Source: Thioalkalicoccus limnaeus (GTDB lineage Bacteria > Pseudomonadota > Gammaproteobacteria > Chromatiales > Chromatiaceae). Taken from it: DNA of 64,000 bases. The stretch covers positions 124,001 to 188,000 of the forward strand of contig NZ_JBDKXB010000004.1 in the NCBI RefSeq assembly GCF_041197575.1, given 5' to 3'. Shown piece by piece: positions 46,630-55,520 of this stretch. The translations under genes and the position numbers were made by a program. The notes beneath the pieces are model-generated. The model saw only the letters and a program-made list of their open reading frames with translations, was not told the DNA's origin and did not search any database. Positions within the stretch are counted from its first letter, which is position 1; each line of letters starts with the position of its first letter.

Positions 46630-47197
46630 CGGCGGTCTCTCGGCCGCCCGATCGGTCCGAGCCCCCCCTCGCCGGCGCGCCGAGCCAAGCCTCGGTCGCG
46701 TCGATCAGGGTCGTTAGGATCGTCCGGGTTGTGGCCTCGAGCTCGGCCTCCGGCGGTGCATAGGGGGCCTCGAGCAAGACAGTGCCGTGATGGGTCCAGT
46801 CGAAGCCCCGCGGGTCGTTCGCGGCGAGCCAGAGCAGCCAGCGATGGCCAGTCAAACCGGCACAGGCAGCCCGTCCGAGTCTCGCCATCGCGATCCGCCG
46901 CAGCAATTCGGAGAGCTCGCCGGCGGTGTCCTTCGCGGGCTGCCCGGGCGCCCGTCGCCTCAGATCGGAGAGAGCGCGCGCTGCGGCCCGCCGCCAGTCG
47001 CCGATCGTCAGGCCCCGCCAGGACCAACGCTGGGACATGAGGACGCGCCGCCGCATCAGCCAGCGCAGCACCAGGAAGCCCAGGATCGCCGTCGCGGCGA
47101 GCCACCACCAGCCGGGACCAGGGGGCCACCAGGGGACGCCATCGAAGACGTGGATGTCGCGCAATTGGTCGGCGTTCGGGATCAGCGGCGGATCCAT
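46622..47197 (-). CDS. DUF4381 membrane protein of the MoxR/Bat operon
   Basis: A 191-residue protein with one N-terminal membrane segment (WWWLAATAILGFLVLRWLM) and a helical cytoplasmic domain (ELSELLRRIAMARLGRAACAGLTGHRWLLWL). This is the DUF4381 family, found between DUF58 and batA genes in MoxR operons. Its function is unknown. It begins on the base after the DUF58 stop and overlaps batA, so it is translated as part of the chain. Confidence 0.85.
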   Translation of the reverse strand: MDPPLIPNADQLRDIHVFDGVPWWPPGPGWWWLAATAILGFLVLRWLMRRRVLMSQRWSWRGLTIGDWRRAAARALSDLRRRAPGQPAKDTAGELSELLRRIAMARLGRAACAGLTGHRWLLWLAANDPRGFDWTHHGTVLLEAPYAPPEAELEATTRTILTTLIDATEAWLGAPARGGSDRSGGRETADV

Positions 47198-48118
47198 TCA
47201 GAAGGCCCTCGACCGGGCTCGCTGTTCGAGTTCCCGGAGTAACGACAGGTGGATCTCCTGGTCGGTTCGGATCGGCAACACCATGATCCGCAGCCGGCGG
47301 GCCATCGCCATGAGTTGGCAGCGGCGGGCCGTCCAGAGATCCAGATAGAGCTGGCGTGCGCGTGGGTCATCGGTGTCGACCTCGAGCAGTTGGCCGTCAG
47401 CACCGGTGAAGTTCACGACGCCCATCGCCGGAATCGACCAATCGGCGGGATCATCGACCGGCAGCAGGACGACCGAATGCCGATGAATCAGGTTGCCGAG
47501 CGGACGTTCCAGGTCGATCAGATCACGATTGAGGTCGGCAAACACGAACAGTAGCGAGCCGGTCGGGAGGCCACGGCTCGCCCGTTTCAGCGCACCAGGT
47601 AACTCGACGTGGATAGCCGGTGCCGACGGCGCCGATTCCTCGCTCAGGGTGCGCAGCAATTGCCACAAGGCGCGGCGCCCGCGGGCCGGTCGCAGGTGCC
47701 GCAGGCCGGCGGCCGCACCGCCGAAAACCAGACCGCCGACCCGGTCATTGAGGCGACTGGCTGCCCAGCCGATCAGGGCCGCCGCCCGTGCGGCCTGCAC
47801 CGACTTGAAGGTGCCGCGGGTACCGAAATCCATCTGCGGTCCTTTGTCGACGCACAGCAGGACGCTGCGCTCCCGTTCCTCGCGAAAGATCTTCATGTGC
47901 GGCTCGTCGGTCCGCGCCGTGACCTTCCAATCCATGTAACGAATGTCGTCGCCCTCGCGGTATTCCCGCACCTCTTCGAAATTGATACCGGCCCCGCGAA
48001 ACACCGACGCATAGAGCCCGGAAAAAGACGAATTGACCAGGTGGCGCGAGGCCAGGCCCAGCGTGTGCGCCTGGTGGCGCAGCTCGAGCAGATCGTCCAG
48101 ACGCGGATGGATACTCAT
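47198..48118 (-). CDS. DUF58 protein of the MoxR/Bat operon
   Basis: A 306-residue soluble DUF58 protein. The diagnostic motif FEEVREYREGDDIRYMDWKVTART is followed by PHMKIFREERERSVLLCVDKG, a vWA-like strand in which DKG replaces the MIDAS DxS. DUF58 proteins accompany MoxR AAA+ ATPases and are probably their partners or targets. It lies 61 bases after moxR. Confidence 0.93.
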   Translation of the reverse strand: MSIHPRLDDLLELRHQAHTLGLASRHLVNSSFSGLYASVFRGAGINFEEVREYREGDDIRYMDWKVTARTDEPHMKIFREERERSVLLCVDKGPQMDFGTRGTFKSVQAARAAALIGWAASRLNDRVGGLVFGGAAAGLRHLRPARGRRALWQLLRTLSEESAPSAPAIHVELPGALKRASRGLPTGSLLFVFADLNRDLIDLERPLGNLIHRHSVVLLPVDDPADWSIPAMGVVNFTGADGQLLEVDTDDPRARQLYLDLWTARRCQLMAMARRLRIMVLPIRTDQEIHLSLLRELEQRARSRAF

Positions 48119-48179
48119 GTCGGGCTCGGGCCTTCCGCATCGCCATTGGGGTGTCCGAACGGCACGGGCTCGGCTCCCG

Positions 48180-49136
48180 TCAAGGGATCGCGACCAGGTT
48201 CAGCAGGCGGTTGATGAAGATATCCGTCGTCACACCCTCGGCCTCGGCTTCGAACGTCAACAGCAGGCGGTGGCGCAGGATTTCCGGCGCGACGGACTGG
48301 ATGTGGTGCGGCGCGACGAACGGATCGCCGTCGAGCCAAGCTCGAGCGCGGGCGCAGCGGGCCAGCGCGATACTGGCACGGGGCGAGGCGCCGAAGCGGC
48401 ACCAGCGGTCGAGATCCGCGTCGTAGGCCCTGGGTATCCGCGTCGCCTGGACCAGGTCGACGATGTAGTGATGCAGGCGCGGATCCAGATAGAGGTTGGC
48501 GACGTCGCGACGCATCGCGAACAGTTCCGCCTGCGATAGGCGCGTCGTCGTGGAGGGTGTTTGTCCCTTCCGTTGTTGGCTGTCGAGTTCCAGGATGCGC
48601 AATTCTTCATCACGGGTGGGATAGGTCACCACGGCCTGCATCAGGAAGCGATCGAGCTGTGCCTCGGGCAGGTGATAGGTCCCTTCCTGTTCGATCGGGT
48701 TCTGCGTCGCGAGCACCATGAAGAACCCAGGTAGCGGATAGGTTCGTTGGCCTACGGTGATCTGCCGCTCGGCCATGGCCTCGAGCAGGGCCGACTGCAC
48801 CTTGGCCGGGGCCCGGTTGACCTCGTCGGCCAGCAGTACATTGTGGAACAAGGGGCCGGCGCGGAACTCGAACTCGCCCTTCTCGTGGCGATAGATGTCG
48901 GTACCGATCAGGTCCGACGGCAGCAGGTCCGGCGTGAACTGGATGCGATGAAAGTCCCCTTCCAGCGCTTCGGCCAACGCCTTGACGGCGGTCGTCTTGG
49001 CCAGGCCGGGAAGCCCTTCGACCAGCAGATGCCCATCGCTCAACAGGCAGACCAGCATGCTGTCGACGAATTTCTGCTGCCCGATGATCCGGGAAGCAAT
49101 CTGGTCGCGGACGGGGTTGAGGTCGGCAGGTGTCAT
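48180..49136 (-). CDS. moxR: MoxR-family AAA+ ATPase
   Basis: A 318-residue AAA+ chaperone-like ATPase, first gene of the operon. Walker A is VEGLPGLAKTTAVKAL, Walker B is NVLLADEVNRAPAK, sensor 1 is MVLATQNPIEQEGT, and the family block YHLPEAQLDRFLM follows. A lid domain with sensor 2 ends near GASPRASIALARCARA. MoxR proteins are thought to remodel vWA-domain partners; batA/batB downstream supply these. ATG 49136 is preferred; the upstream frame extension lacks homology. Confidence 0.95.
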   Translation of the reverse strand: MTPADLNPVRDQIASRIIGQQKFVDSMLVCLLSDGHLLVEGLPGLAKTTAVKALAEALEGDFHRIQFTPDLLPSDLIGTDIYRHEKGEFEFRAGPLFHNVLLADEVNRAPAKVQSALLEAMAERQITVGQRTYPLPGFFMVLATQNPIEQEGTYHLPEAQLDRFLMQAVVTYPTRDEELRILELDSQQRKGQTPSTTTRLSQAELFAMRRDVANLYLDPRLHHYIVDLVQATRIPRAYDADLDRWCRFGASPRASIALARCARARAWLDGDPFVAPHHIQSVAPEILRHRLLLTFEAEAEGVTTDIFINRLLNLVAIP

Positions 49137-50028
49137 GGTCGACTTCCGCGGCAACTGCTTTAGAGGGGTGGCTGACGTTCGGCGCCTTGGCCTTGTGATC
49201 CGTTGGGTGCGCGGGTGGTGACGGCCGACCCAGCCGGGTCGTCGTGCCTGGCCCCACGACAAGGCTCTCGAGACCGGTCCAATCGTGCCTGATCCGTGGC
49301 GCTGACGGCGCTATCCTGAGGTCTTTGGCGTCGGAACGCAACTGCTGCATTGGCGCCGTCTATGCTCACTATCGACCGTTGGCGGTGCTCGAGCGGCGCC
49401 GTCATGACAGAAGCGCGGCCAACAGGCCGGGCCCCTGCGACCACTACGGCGCCGCGGGAACCTGGCGCCGACCATGGTTGCGCTGCGAACCCGATGGCCC
49501 CCTCGGTCGCGGCCGGTCGCGGGGTCGCAGGTGCGCACGAATACCCACAGTCGGGCGCCGGTCGCCGAGGCGGCGGCTGCCTCGCCGTCGCTGGCTGGCG
49601 GCCTCTCGGTCATGCTTCTCAAGATTTTGTTTGTAAATGTAATTTTAGGCTGCTGGAAAACTGGTCAATCTGTTGCTGGCCCTTGTCCGGCGGGCGGTTG
49701 GCGTCATAGCGCAGGGTTTGTTCACAGAGTTATCCACAGCGTCTGTTGGTATCCAGGATTTTGGCTTAACCGGACGATCTTTACTGTTTCGTTTCCACTG
49801 CTAGCGCAAAGTGTCGCCCTTATGTGATTGATCTCGTGATCCGGGTGCCGAGAGTGGCTGGCTGTTGCGCCGACCTTCATCCGACCCGGCGGCCTTCGGG
49901 TGCTGAACACGAATCACGGGGGGACGAAGCAAGAAGGAAGGCTCCCGCGCCGCTTGACCTTGCGCTGTTGTGATCTATTTGGTTCTAATAGCTGGCTCGT
50001 AAAGTCGGGCCCTCGGCCCTGGAGTCCC
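49137..50028. other. Long divergent intergenic region between moxR and hisB
   Basis: About 890 bases without a recognisable gene. The first 480 bases are GC-rich, with frames of no family. From about 49620 to 49800 the sequence becomes notably AT-rich and contains two DnaA-box-like sites (49718-49726 and 49730-49738). The moxR and his promoters should lie here but none was assigned with confidence. Confidence 0.7.
49718..49738. promoter_or_regulatory. Pair of DnaA-box-like sequences
   Basis: TTGTTCACA (8 of 9 matches) and TTATCCACA (perfect) lie in the same orientation with their starts 12 bases apart, in an AT-rich patch. The spacing and orientation resemble cooperative DnaA sites. No dnaA, dnaN, gidA or cluster of further boxes is nearby, so an origin is not claimed. 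Confidence 0.45.
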
Positions 50029-50637
50029 ATGACCGCGGAAACATCCTGTCAGCGCACGGCTCAGGTCGAGCGCGCGACACTGGAGACCCGGATTCGGGTC
50101 GTCCTCGATCTGGACGGCACCGGTCGTTCAAGGTTCGCGACTGGCGTGCCTTTTCTCGAACACATGCTCGATCAGGTCGCGCGCCATGGCTTGATCGACC
50201 TGGAGATCGAGGCCGCCGGTGACCTGCACATCGATGCCCATCACACCGTCGAGGATTTGGGTATTACGTTCGGTCAGGCGTTGTCGCGGGCGCTCGGCGA
50301 CAAGCGCGGTATCCGCCGCTACGGTCACGCCTATGTGCCGCTCGATGAGGCGCTGTCGCGCGTGGTCATCGATCTGTCCGGCCGTCCTGGGCTGGTCTTT
50401 CAGGTTCCGTTCGTGCGCGACCGGATCGGCGCATTCGAGGTCGACTTGGTCCGCGAGTTCTTCCAGGGCTTCGTCAATCATGCGGCGGTCACTTTGCACA
50501 TCGACAATCTGCGCGGTGAAAACGCCCACCATCAGGCCGAGACGCTGTTCAAGGCCTTCGGTCGGGCGCTGCGGATGGCGGTGGAACCAGATCCGCGTAT
50601 GGCGGGCTTGACCCCGTCGACCAAGGGCGCGCTCTGA
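50029..50637 (+). CDS. hisB: Imidazoleglycerol-phosphate dehydratase HisB
   Basis: A 202-residue monofunctional IGP dehydratase, without the phosphatase domain of enteric HisB. The manganese-binding histidine motifs are present: FLEHMLDQVARHG, DAHHTVEDLGITFGQAL, and in the second half FVNHAAVTLHIDNLRGENAHHQAETLFKAF. It catalyses the sixth step of histidine synthesis. GGAG lies four bases before ATG 50029. hisA follows after 19 bases; the hisH gene expected between them is absent. Confidence 0.96.
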   Translation: MTAETSCQRTAQVERATLETRIRVVLDLDGTGRSRFATGVPFLEHMLDQVARHGLIDLEIEAAGDLHIDAHHTVEDLGITFGQALSRALGDKRGIRRYGHAYVPLDEALSRVVIDLSGRPGLVFQVPFVRDRIGAFEVDLVREFFQGFVNHAAVTLHIDNLRGENAHHQAETLFKAFGRALRMAVEPDPRMAGLTPSTKGAL

Positions 50638-50656
50638 GCACCGAGGACAGGTCCCC

Positions 50657-51403
50657 ATGCTGCTGATCCCCGCGATCGATTTGAAGGATGGCCGTTGTGT
50701 GCGCTTGCGCCAGGGCCGGATGGACGACGAGACCATCTTCTCCGACGACCCGGTCGAGATGGCCGGACGCTGGGTCGCGGCTGGCGCGCGCCGGCTGCAC
50801 CTGGTAGACCTGAACGGGGCCTTCGCCGGCACCCCGGTCAATGGTGATGCCATCCGGGCGATCGCCGCGGCCTTCCCGGACCTGCCGATCCAAGTCGGCG
50901 GCGGCATCCGCGACGAGGCGACGATCGCCGCCTATCTGGAAGCCGGTGTACGCTACTGTATCCTGGGAACCCAGGCGGTGCGTGAGCCGGCATTCGTCGC
51001 CCGGGCCTGCGCCCTGTTCCCCGGCCAGATCTTGGTCGGTCTCGATGCCCGCGATGGTCAGGTCGCGATCAAGGGGTGGGCCGAGCTCACCGAGCACCGG
51101 GTCGACGAATTGGCGCGGCGCTTCGAGGATGATGGCGTCGGTGCGATCATCTACACCGACATCGGGCGCGATGGCATGTTGAGCGGCCCGAATCTGGAAG
51201 CCACGCGGGCACTGGCCAACGCGATCCGCATCCCGGTCATCGCGTCGGGCGGCATCACGGATCTCGACGATATCCGCGCGCTGGCCGAGGCCTCCCTAGG
51301 GGCCGGGATCCAGGGCGCCATCACCGGACGCGCCATCTATGAAGGCACGCTCGACTTCGCAGCCGGCCAACGGCTCGCCGATTCCGTGACGGGGATCCGA
51401 TGA
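50657..51403 (+). CDS. hisA: ProFAR isomerase HisA
   Basis: A 248-residue TIM-barrel isomerase. MLLIPAIDLKDGRCVRLRQG at the N-terminus with LHLVDLNGAFAG, QVGGGIRD, YTDIGRDGMLSGPN and IASGGITDLDDI identify HisA, not HisF, whose N-terminus and catalytic Asp context differ. It converts ProFAR to PRFAR. The gene overlaps hisI by four bases (ATGA). In most gammaproteobacterial operons hisF sits between hisA and hisI; it is missing here. Confidence 0.96.
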   Translation: MLLIPAIDLKDGRCVRLRQGRMDDETIFSDDPVEMAGRWVAAGARRLHLVDLNGAFAGTPVNGDAIRAIAAAFPDLPIQVGGGIRDEATIAAYLEAGVRYCILGTQAVREPAFVARACALFPGQILVGLDARDGQVAIKGWAELTEHRVDELARRFEDDGVGAIIYTDIGRDGMLSGPNLEATRALANAIRIPVIASGGITDLDDIRALAEASLGAGIQGAITGRAIYEGTLDFAAGQRLADSVTGIR

Positions 51404-51795
51404 ACGAACAATGGCTCGATCAGATCAAGTGGGATGCGCAGGGGCTGGTCCCGGCGATCGCGCAGGAGACCGGAACCGGGCGCATCCTGATGATGGCCTG
51501 GATGAACCGCGAGTCCCTGCGGTTGACCCGCGAAACCGGTCATGCGGTCTACTGGTCACGCTCGCGGGGCCGCCTGTGGCATAAGGGCGAGGAATCCGGA
51601 CACCAGCAGCTGGTCCACGCGATCCGCCTCGATTGCGACGCGGACGTTGTCCTGATCGAGGTTGAACAGAAGGGCGGCATGGCTTGTCATACTGGTCGTC
51701 ATAACTGTTTCTTCCGCGAGCTCGACGCGACCGGCAATTGGGTCGAGATCGCGCCTGTGATCAAGGATCCAAGGGCCATCTATGGCCACGCCTGA
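51400..51795 (+). CDS. hisI: Phosphoribosyl-AMP cyclohydrolase HisI
   Basis: A 131-residue cyclohydrolase. Zinc- and substrate-binding blocks are intact: GRILMMAWMNRESL, AVYWSRSRGRLWHKGEESG, RLDCDADVVLIEVEQKGGMACHTGRHNCFF. It opens the purine ring of PR-AMP. It is a separate protein from HisE, unlike the enteric HisIE fusion, and overlaps hisA by four and hisE by 14 bases. Confidence 0.96.
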   Translation: MNEQWLDQIKWDAQGLVPAIAQETGTGRILMMAWMNRESLRLTRETGHAVYWSRSRGRLWHKGEESGHQQLVHAIRLDCDADVVLIEVEQKGGMACHTGRHNCFFRELDATGNWVEIAPVIKDPRAIYGHA

Positions 51796-52111
51796 CACCG
51801 AGGTCCTAGCCCGTCTCGCCGCGGTCCTGGAGGCGCGCAAAGGCGCCGACCCGGATGTCTCGTATGTCGCGAAGCTTTACGGAAAGGGGCTCGATGCGAT
51901 CCTGAAAAAGGTCGGCGAGGAAGCGACCGAGACGGTCATGGCGGCGAAGGACGGCGAGCCCGAACGGCTCGTCCACGAGATCGCGGATCTGTGGTTCCAC
52001 TGTCTCGTCTTGTTGGCCCACCAAGGGCTCGGGCCGCAGCCGGTCTTGGATGAGCTGGACCGTCGCTTTGGCCTATCGGGGCTCGAAGAGCATGCGCGAC
52101 GCGCCGGTTGA
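51782..52111 (+). CDS. hisE: Phosphoribosyl-ATP pyrophosphatase HisE
   Basis: A 109-residue all-helical MazG-like pyrophosphatase acting at the second step of histidine synthesis. SYVAKLYGKGLDAILKKVGEEATETVMAAKDG and HEIADLWFHCLVLLAH carry the conserved acidic metal ligands. It overlaps hisI. The tat genes follow after 233 bases, as in Pseudomonas. Confidence 0.95.
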   Translation: MATPDTEVLARLAAVLEARKGADPDVSYVAKLYGKGLDAILKKVGEEATETVMAAKDGEPERLVHEIADLWFHCLVLLAHQGLGPQPVLDELDRRFGLSGLEEHARRAG

Positions 52112-52344
52112 ACCGGTCCTCGCGCGCCCAGATCGGGCGGCCCGCCCGGCGCGGGAAGGCCCCGTGTCGGTTCTCCGACTGTTCTGCTCTTTCGTGCGCC
52201 TTGGGATATGATGGGGCGGCTGTTGGTGGCGGGGCGTTGTTCGAGGCCGGGATGGATCGGCCTACCCAACCCCGGCTGCCGTTCAACCTTGTCTACTAAA
52301 TGAACGCGTAAAGGCTTCCCGCAGAGGAAGGTCTGGAGGAGAAC

Positions 52345-52653
52345 ATGGGAGTCGGTGGTATCAGTATCTGGCAGCTCTTGATCATCCTCTTGATTGTGCT
52401 GCTGTTGTTCGGGACCAAGCGGCTTAAGAACATCGGTACCGATCTCGGTAACGCCGTCAAGGGCTTCCGCGGTGCGCTGTCGGACGCGGAAAAGCGCGAC
52501 GAGGAGGCCGAGAAGCGTGAGGCCGAGCGGGCTGGCGAGACCGCCGACGTTGAGGCGACGGTCCAGCAGCGCACTGGCGAAGCCCCGTCGGGGACTGATC
52601 AGAGCGTCAAGCAGGGCGCTGACCGGGGCAAGGAACCGGCGCCCAAGGTCTGA
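52345..52653 (+). CDS. tatA: Twin-arginine translocase subunit TatA
   Basis: A 102-residue TatA. The N-terminal membrane helix (ISIWQLLIILLIVLLLFG) is followed by the conserved FGTKRLKNIGTDLGNAVKGFR amphipathic helix and a highly charged tail. TatA forms the pore-like assembly for folded, often cofactor-containing proteins. The ribosome site GGAGG lies before ATG 52345. A TATGAT hexamer near 52207 could be a -10 for the tat genes, without a good -35. Confidence 0.95.
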   Translation: MGVGGISIWQLLIILLIVLLLFGTKRLKNIGTDLGNAVKGFRGALSDAEKRDEEAEKREAERAGETADVEATVQQRTGEAPSGTDQSVKQGADRGKEPAPKV

Positions 52654-52681
52654 GGCCGGACCACGGCGGCGAGCCTCGTCT

Positions 52682-53020
52682 ATGTTCGACATCAGTTTCT
52701 TCGAACTCTTGATCATCATGGTCGTGGCCTTGATCGTGATCGGTCCCGAGCGTCTGCCGCGCGTTGCCCGGCACGCGGGGCGTTGGGTCGGCCGGGCGCG
52801 CCGGTCCCTGACGCGGATCAAGGAGGAGATCGATCGGGAATTGCGTGCCGAGGAGCTCAAGGAGATCCTGCGCAAGCAGGGCGACGCGAAGGCGCTCGAA
52901 CGGCTCCTCGACCCGCCGGCGAAACCAGGGCAGACGGAGGCACGAGAGCGCACCGCGGGAGGGGGCGATGCGGCGCTGCCGAAGGATGATACCGGTCGGG
53001 ATCGGCGCGGCGATTCTTGA
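52682..53020 (+). CDS. tatB: Twin-arginine translocase subunit TatB
   Basis: A 112-residue TatB. MFDISFFELLIIMVVALIVIG with the conserved Glu and the GPERLPRVARHAGRWVGRAR hinge distinguish it from TatA. The charged helix RIKEEIDRELRAEELKEILRK follows. TatB forms the substrate receptor with TatC. It begins 28 bases after tatA. Confidence 0.95.
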   Translation: MFDISFFELLIIMVVALIVIGPERLPRVARHAGRWVGRARRSLTRIKEEIDRELRAEELKEILRKQGDAKALERLLDPPAKPGQTEARERTAGGGDAALPKDDTGRDRRGDS

Positions 53021-53264
53021 TGCTCGATCACGGCGCCGGCGATTGAACCGGCGCGGTTCCGGACCGGGTGATCGCGAGGACGAGGCGATGGAATGCGACT
53101 CTGGCAGCCTACCAGTTCGCGGGTGTCACCACGAATTCCGCGCAACCCGTTTCCAGCCCTGACGCTATTCGAGAACACCAGGACACCCATGACCCGGACC
53201 GGAGACGCGTCCGGTCAGGGTTTCCACATCAGAATGATCCGAACTGGAGCCTGAGCGACGCGCG

Positions 53265-54371
53265 ATGTCCTCGCCAACGAATCCGAACGATCCCGGGGCC
53301 GAGCAGCCATTCATTTCTCACCTGATCGAGATGCGCGATCGCCTGATTCGCATGGTGATCGCGGTCGTTGTGGTGTTCTTGCTCCTGTTCCCCTTCGCGA
53401 ACGACATTTATGGGTTCGTGTCGGCCCCGATCATCGCGAAACTCCCGGACGGGGCGAGCATGATCGCCACCCAGGTCGCGTCCCCTTTCCTGACCCCGTT
53501 CAAGCTGGCCTTGGTCTCGGCGATCTTCGTCGCGATGCCCTACCTGCTCTATCAGCTGTGGGCCTTTGTCGCGCCAGGCCTCTACCAGCACGAGAGACGG
53601 TTGGCCATTCCGCTGTTGATCAGCAGCATCCTCTTGTTTTATCTGGGTATGCTCTTTGCCTATTTTGTGGTCTTCCCGCTGATCTTCGCCTTCTTCGCGG
53701 CCGTGACGCCGACCGGCGTCACCCAGATGCCGGACATCGCCTTCTACCTGGATTTCGTTCTCAAGCTCTTTTTTGCCTTCGGCTTCGCGTTCGAGATTCC
53801 GATCGCGACGATCCTGCTGGTCGCCATCGGCGCCACGACGCCGGAGCAGCTCGTACGGTACCGACCCTACGTCATCGTCGGTGCCTTCGTCATCGGCATG
53901 CTGTTGACGCCGCCTGATGTCATCTCCCAGACCCTGCTGGCGATCCCAGTTTGGCTTCTTTACGAATTGGGCATCATCTTTTCGCGTTTCGTCCGCCGGC
54001 ACCGCAATGTCTCGGAGGTCGATGGGGATCCGGAGCCGGCATCGCCTGAGGTCATGGCGCGCGGCGCATCGGCCGCGAGCGAAACAGTCGTTGGGCGGGA
54101 GCTTGCCGGTAGCGAGTTCCACGCGCCTGGTCGTTTCGAGCCCATGACCGATGAGCAGATGGAGGCCGAGCTCGACGCGATCGAGGCCGAAGAGCTGGCA
54201 CGCAAGCGGGCGGAAAAGGTCGCCGGTAAGTTGCGCGAGGTCCAGGATCTGCGCCTCTCGGGTGGAGACCGGCGGCAGATCCGGACCTTGCTCTACGAAG
54301 TTCTGATCGACGGCGATGCCGACCAGCGCCGGGTCGCGCAGAATATCCTCGACCAACTCGATCGTCTTTGA
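53265..54371 (+). CDS. tatC: Twin-arginine translocase subunit TatC with long C-terminal extension
   Basis: A 368-residue TatC. The six-helix core occupies residues 1 to about 245 and is well conserved: QPFISHLIEMRDRLIRMVIA, SPFLTPFKLALVSAIFVAMPYLLYQLWAFVAPGLYQHERR, FEIPIATILLVAIG and LTPPDVISQTLLAIPVWLLYELGI. A cytoplasmic extension of about 120 residues, charged and probably helical, follows; E. coli TatC lacks it. The 244-base gap after tatB is unusual because these genes are normally adjacent; no gene was recognised in it. Confidence 0.95.
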   Translation: MSSPTNPNDPGAEQPFISHLIEMRDRLIRMVIAVVVVFLLLFPFANDIYGFVSAPIIAKLPDGASMIATQVASPFLTPFKLALVSAIFVAMPYLLYQLWAFVAPGLYQHERRLAIPLLISSILLFYLGMLFAYFVVFPLIFAFFAAVTPTGVTQMPDIAFYLDFVLKLFFAFGFAFEIPIATILLVAIGATTPEQLVRYRPYVIVGAFVIGMLLTPPDVISQTLLAIPVWLLYELGIIFSRFVRRHRNVSEVDGDPEPASPEVMARGASAASETVVGRELAGSEFHAPGRFEPMTDEQMEAELDAIEAEELARKRAEKVAGKLREVQDLRLSGGDRRQIRTLLYEVLIDGDADQRRVAQNILDQLDRL

Positions 54372-54539
54372 CTGGGAGTCAGCCGGGGGTGGCTTGCCGT
54401 CGATCGCGAGGGTCGAGTCCGCTGGCCTCGACACGCAGCCCGGATTGGCTGCGTCGGATGGCGCTGTCCAGCACCAAAGCGGACACGGGTCATGCTTTTG
54501 GATTATTATTGGCGCGATCAATCCAGAAGGCGGACAGAT

Positions 54540-55520
54540 ATGGCCCCAGCGAGCCTCCAGATTCACTATAAGCAAAACCGGCTCAAGCAGTTGCGAGCCT
54601 TCTGTCATGCGGCCCGCACCGGCAGCGTGAGCGCAGCGGCCGAGAAGATCTTCCTCAGTCAGCCAACGGTGTCCTTGCAGATCCAGGCCCTGGAGCGCGA
54701 GTTCGACACCATCCTGTTCGAGCGCCGTGGCCCCAAGATCAAGCTGACGCCCGAGGGGGACCTCTTGTTTCAGCTTGCCGAGCCGTTGGTCGAAGGGATG
54801 GACAAGCTCCATGAGACTTTTGCGACCCAGTGCGGGCGGGTCGATCAGGGTGTGCTCAACGTCGCGGCCGGGGAGTCGACGATCCTCTATGTGCTTCCGG
54901 GTCCGGTGCAGCAGTTCGCCGAGCAATATCCCGGGATCGATCTGAAGCTGCATAACGTGACGGGTCGCGACGGGCTCGCGATGCTGCGTGCCGACACCGT
55001 CGACTTGGCCGTCGGATCGATGCTCGAGGTGCCCGACGACATCACCTACCGGCCGGTCGTGACCTTTCGACCGACGCTGATCACGCCGCTGGGACATCCG
55101 TTGGCCGAGAAGGAAGAGGTCAGCCTCGAGGACATCGCGCCATACGGCCTGATTCTGCCACCGCGGCACCTCAGCACCTGGCGGATCGTGGACCTGGTCT
55201 TCAAACAGCACAACCTCGGCTATCGCGTCACGCTCGAGGCCGGTGGCTGGGAGGTCATCAAGAAGTACGTCGAATTGGGATTGGGTATCTCGATCGTCAC
55301 CGACGTCTGTCTGACCGGCGAAGAGTCCCTCGCGCGGATCCCTCTCGACCGTTACTTCCCGAAACGCAGCTACGGCATCGTGCTGCGCCGCGGCAAATTC
55401 CTGTCTCCGCAGGCCAAGAGCTTTCTCAAGGTCCTCGAGGCCAATTTTCCGGAGCGTGACCCCGAGCCACAGAGGCCGTCGGTCGGCGACGCCGACTGGG
55501 ATGACACGCAGCTTGGCTGA
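54540..55520 (+). CDS. LysR-family transcriptional regulator
   Basis: A 326-residue LTTR. The N-terminal helix-turn-helix reads LRAFCHAARTGSVSAAAEKIFLSQPTVSLQIQALEREFDTILFERR, and the effector domain has the usual two-lobe pattern ending near YVELGLGISIVTDVCLTGE. ATG 54540 with AAGGCGG upstream is chosen; ATG 54492 is an alternative. The stop overlaps the start of the NamZ-type gene by 20 bases, so the two are probably cotranscribed. The effector is unknown; a CysB-like role was considered but the effector domain did not look CysB-like. Confidence 0.88.
   Translation: MAPASLQIHYKQNRLKQLRAFCHAARTGSVSAAAEKIFLSQPTVSLQIQALEREFDTILFERRGPKIKLTPEGDLLFQLAEPLVEGMDKLHETFATQCGRVDQGVLNVAAGESTILYVLPGPVQQFAEQYPGIDLKLHNVTGRDGLAMLRADTVDLAVGSMLEVPDDITYRPVVTFRPTLITPLGHPLAEKEEVSLEDIAPYGLILPPRHLSTWRIVDLVFKQHNLGYRVTLEAGGWEVIKKYVELGLGISIVTDVCLTGEESLARIPLDRYFPKRSYGIVLRRGKFLSPQAKSFLKVLEANFPERDPEPQRPSVGDADWDDTQLG

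Noticed and set aside
49718..49738. Chromosomal origin of replication
   Set aside because: Only two DnaA-like boxes, no dnaA/dnaN/gidA/parAB neighbours and no set of AT-rich 13-mers.
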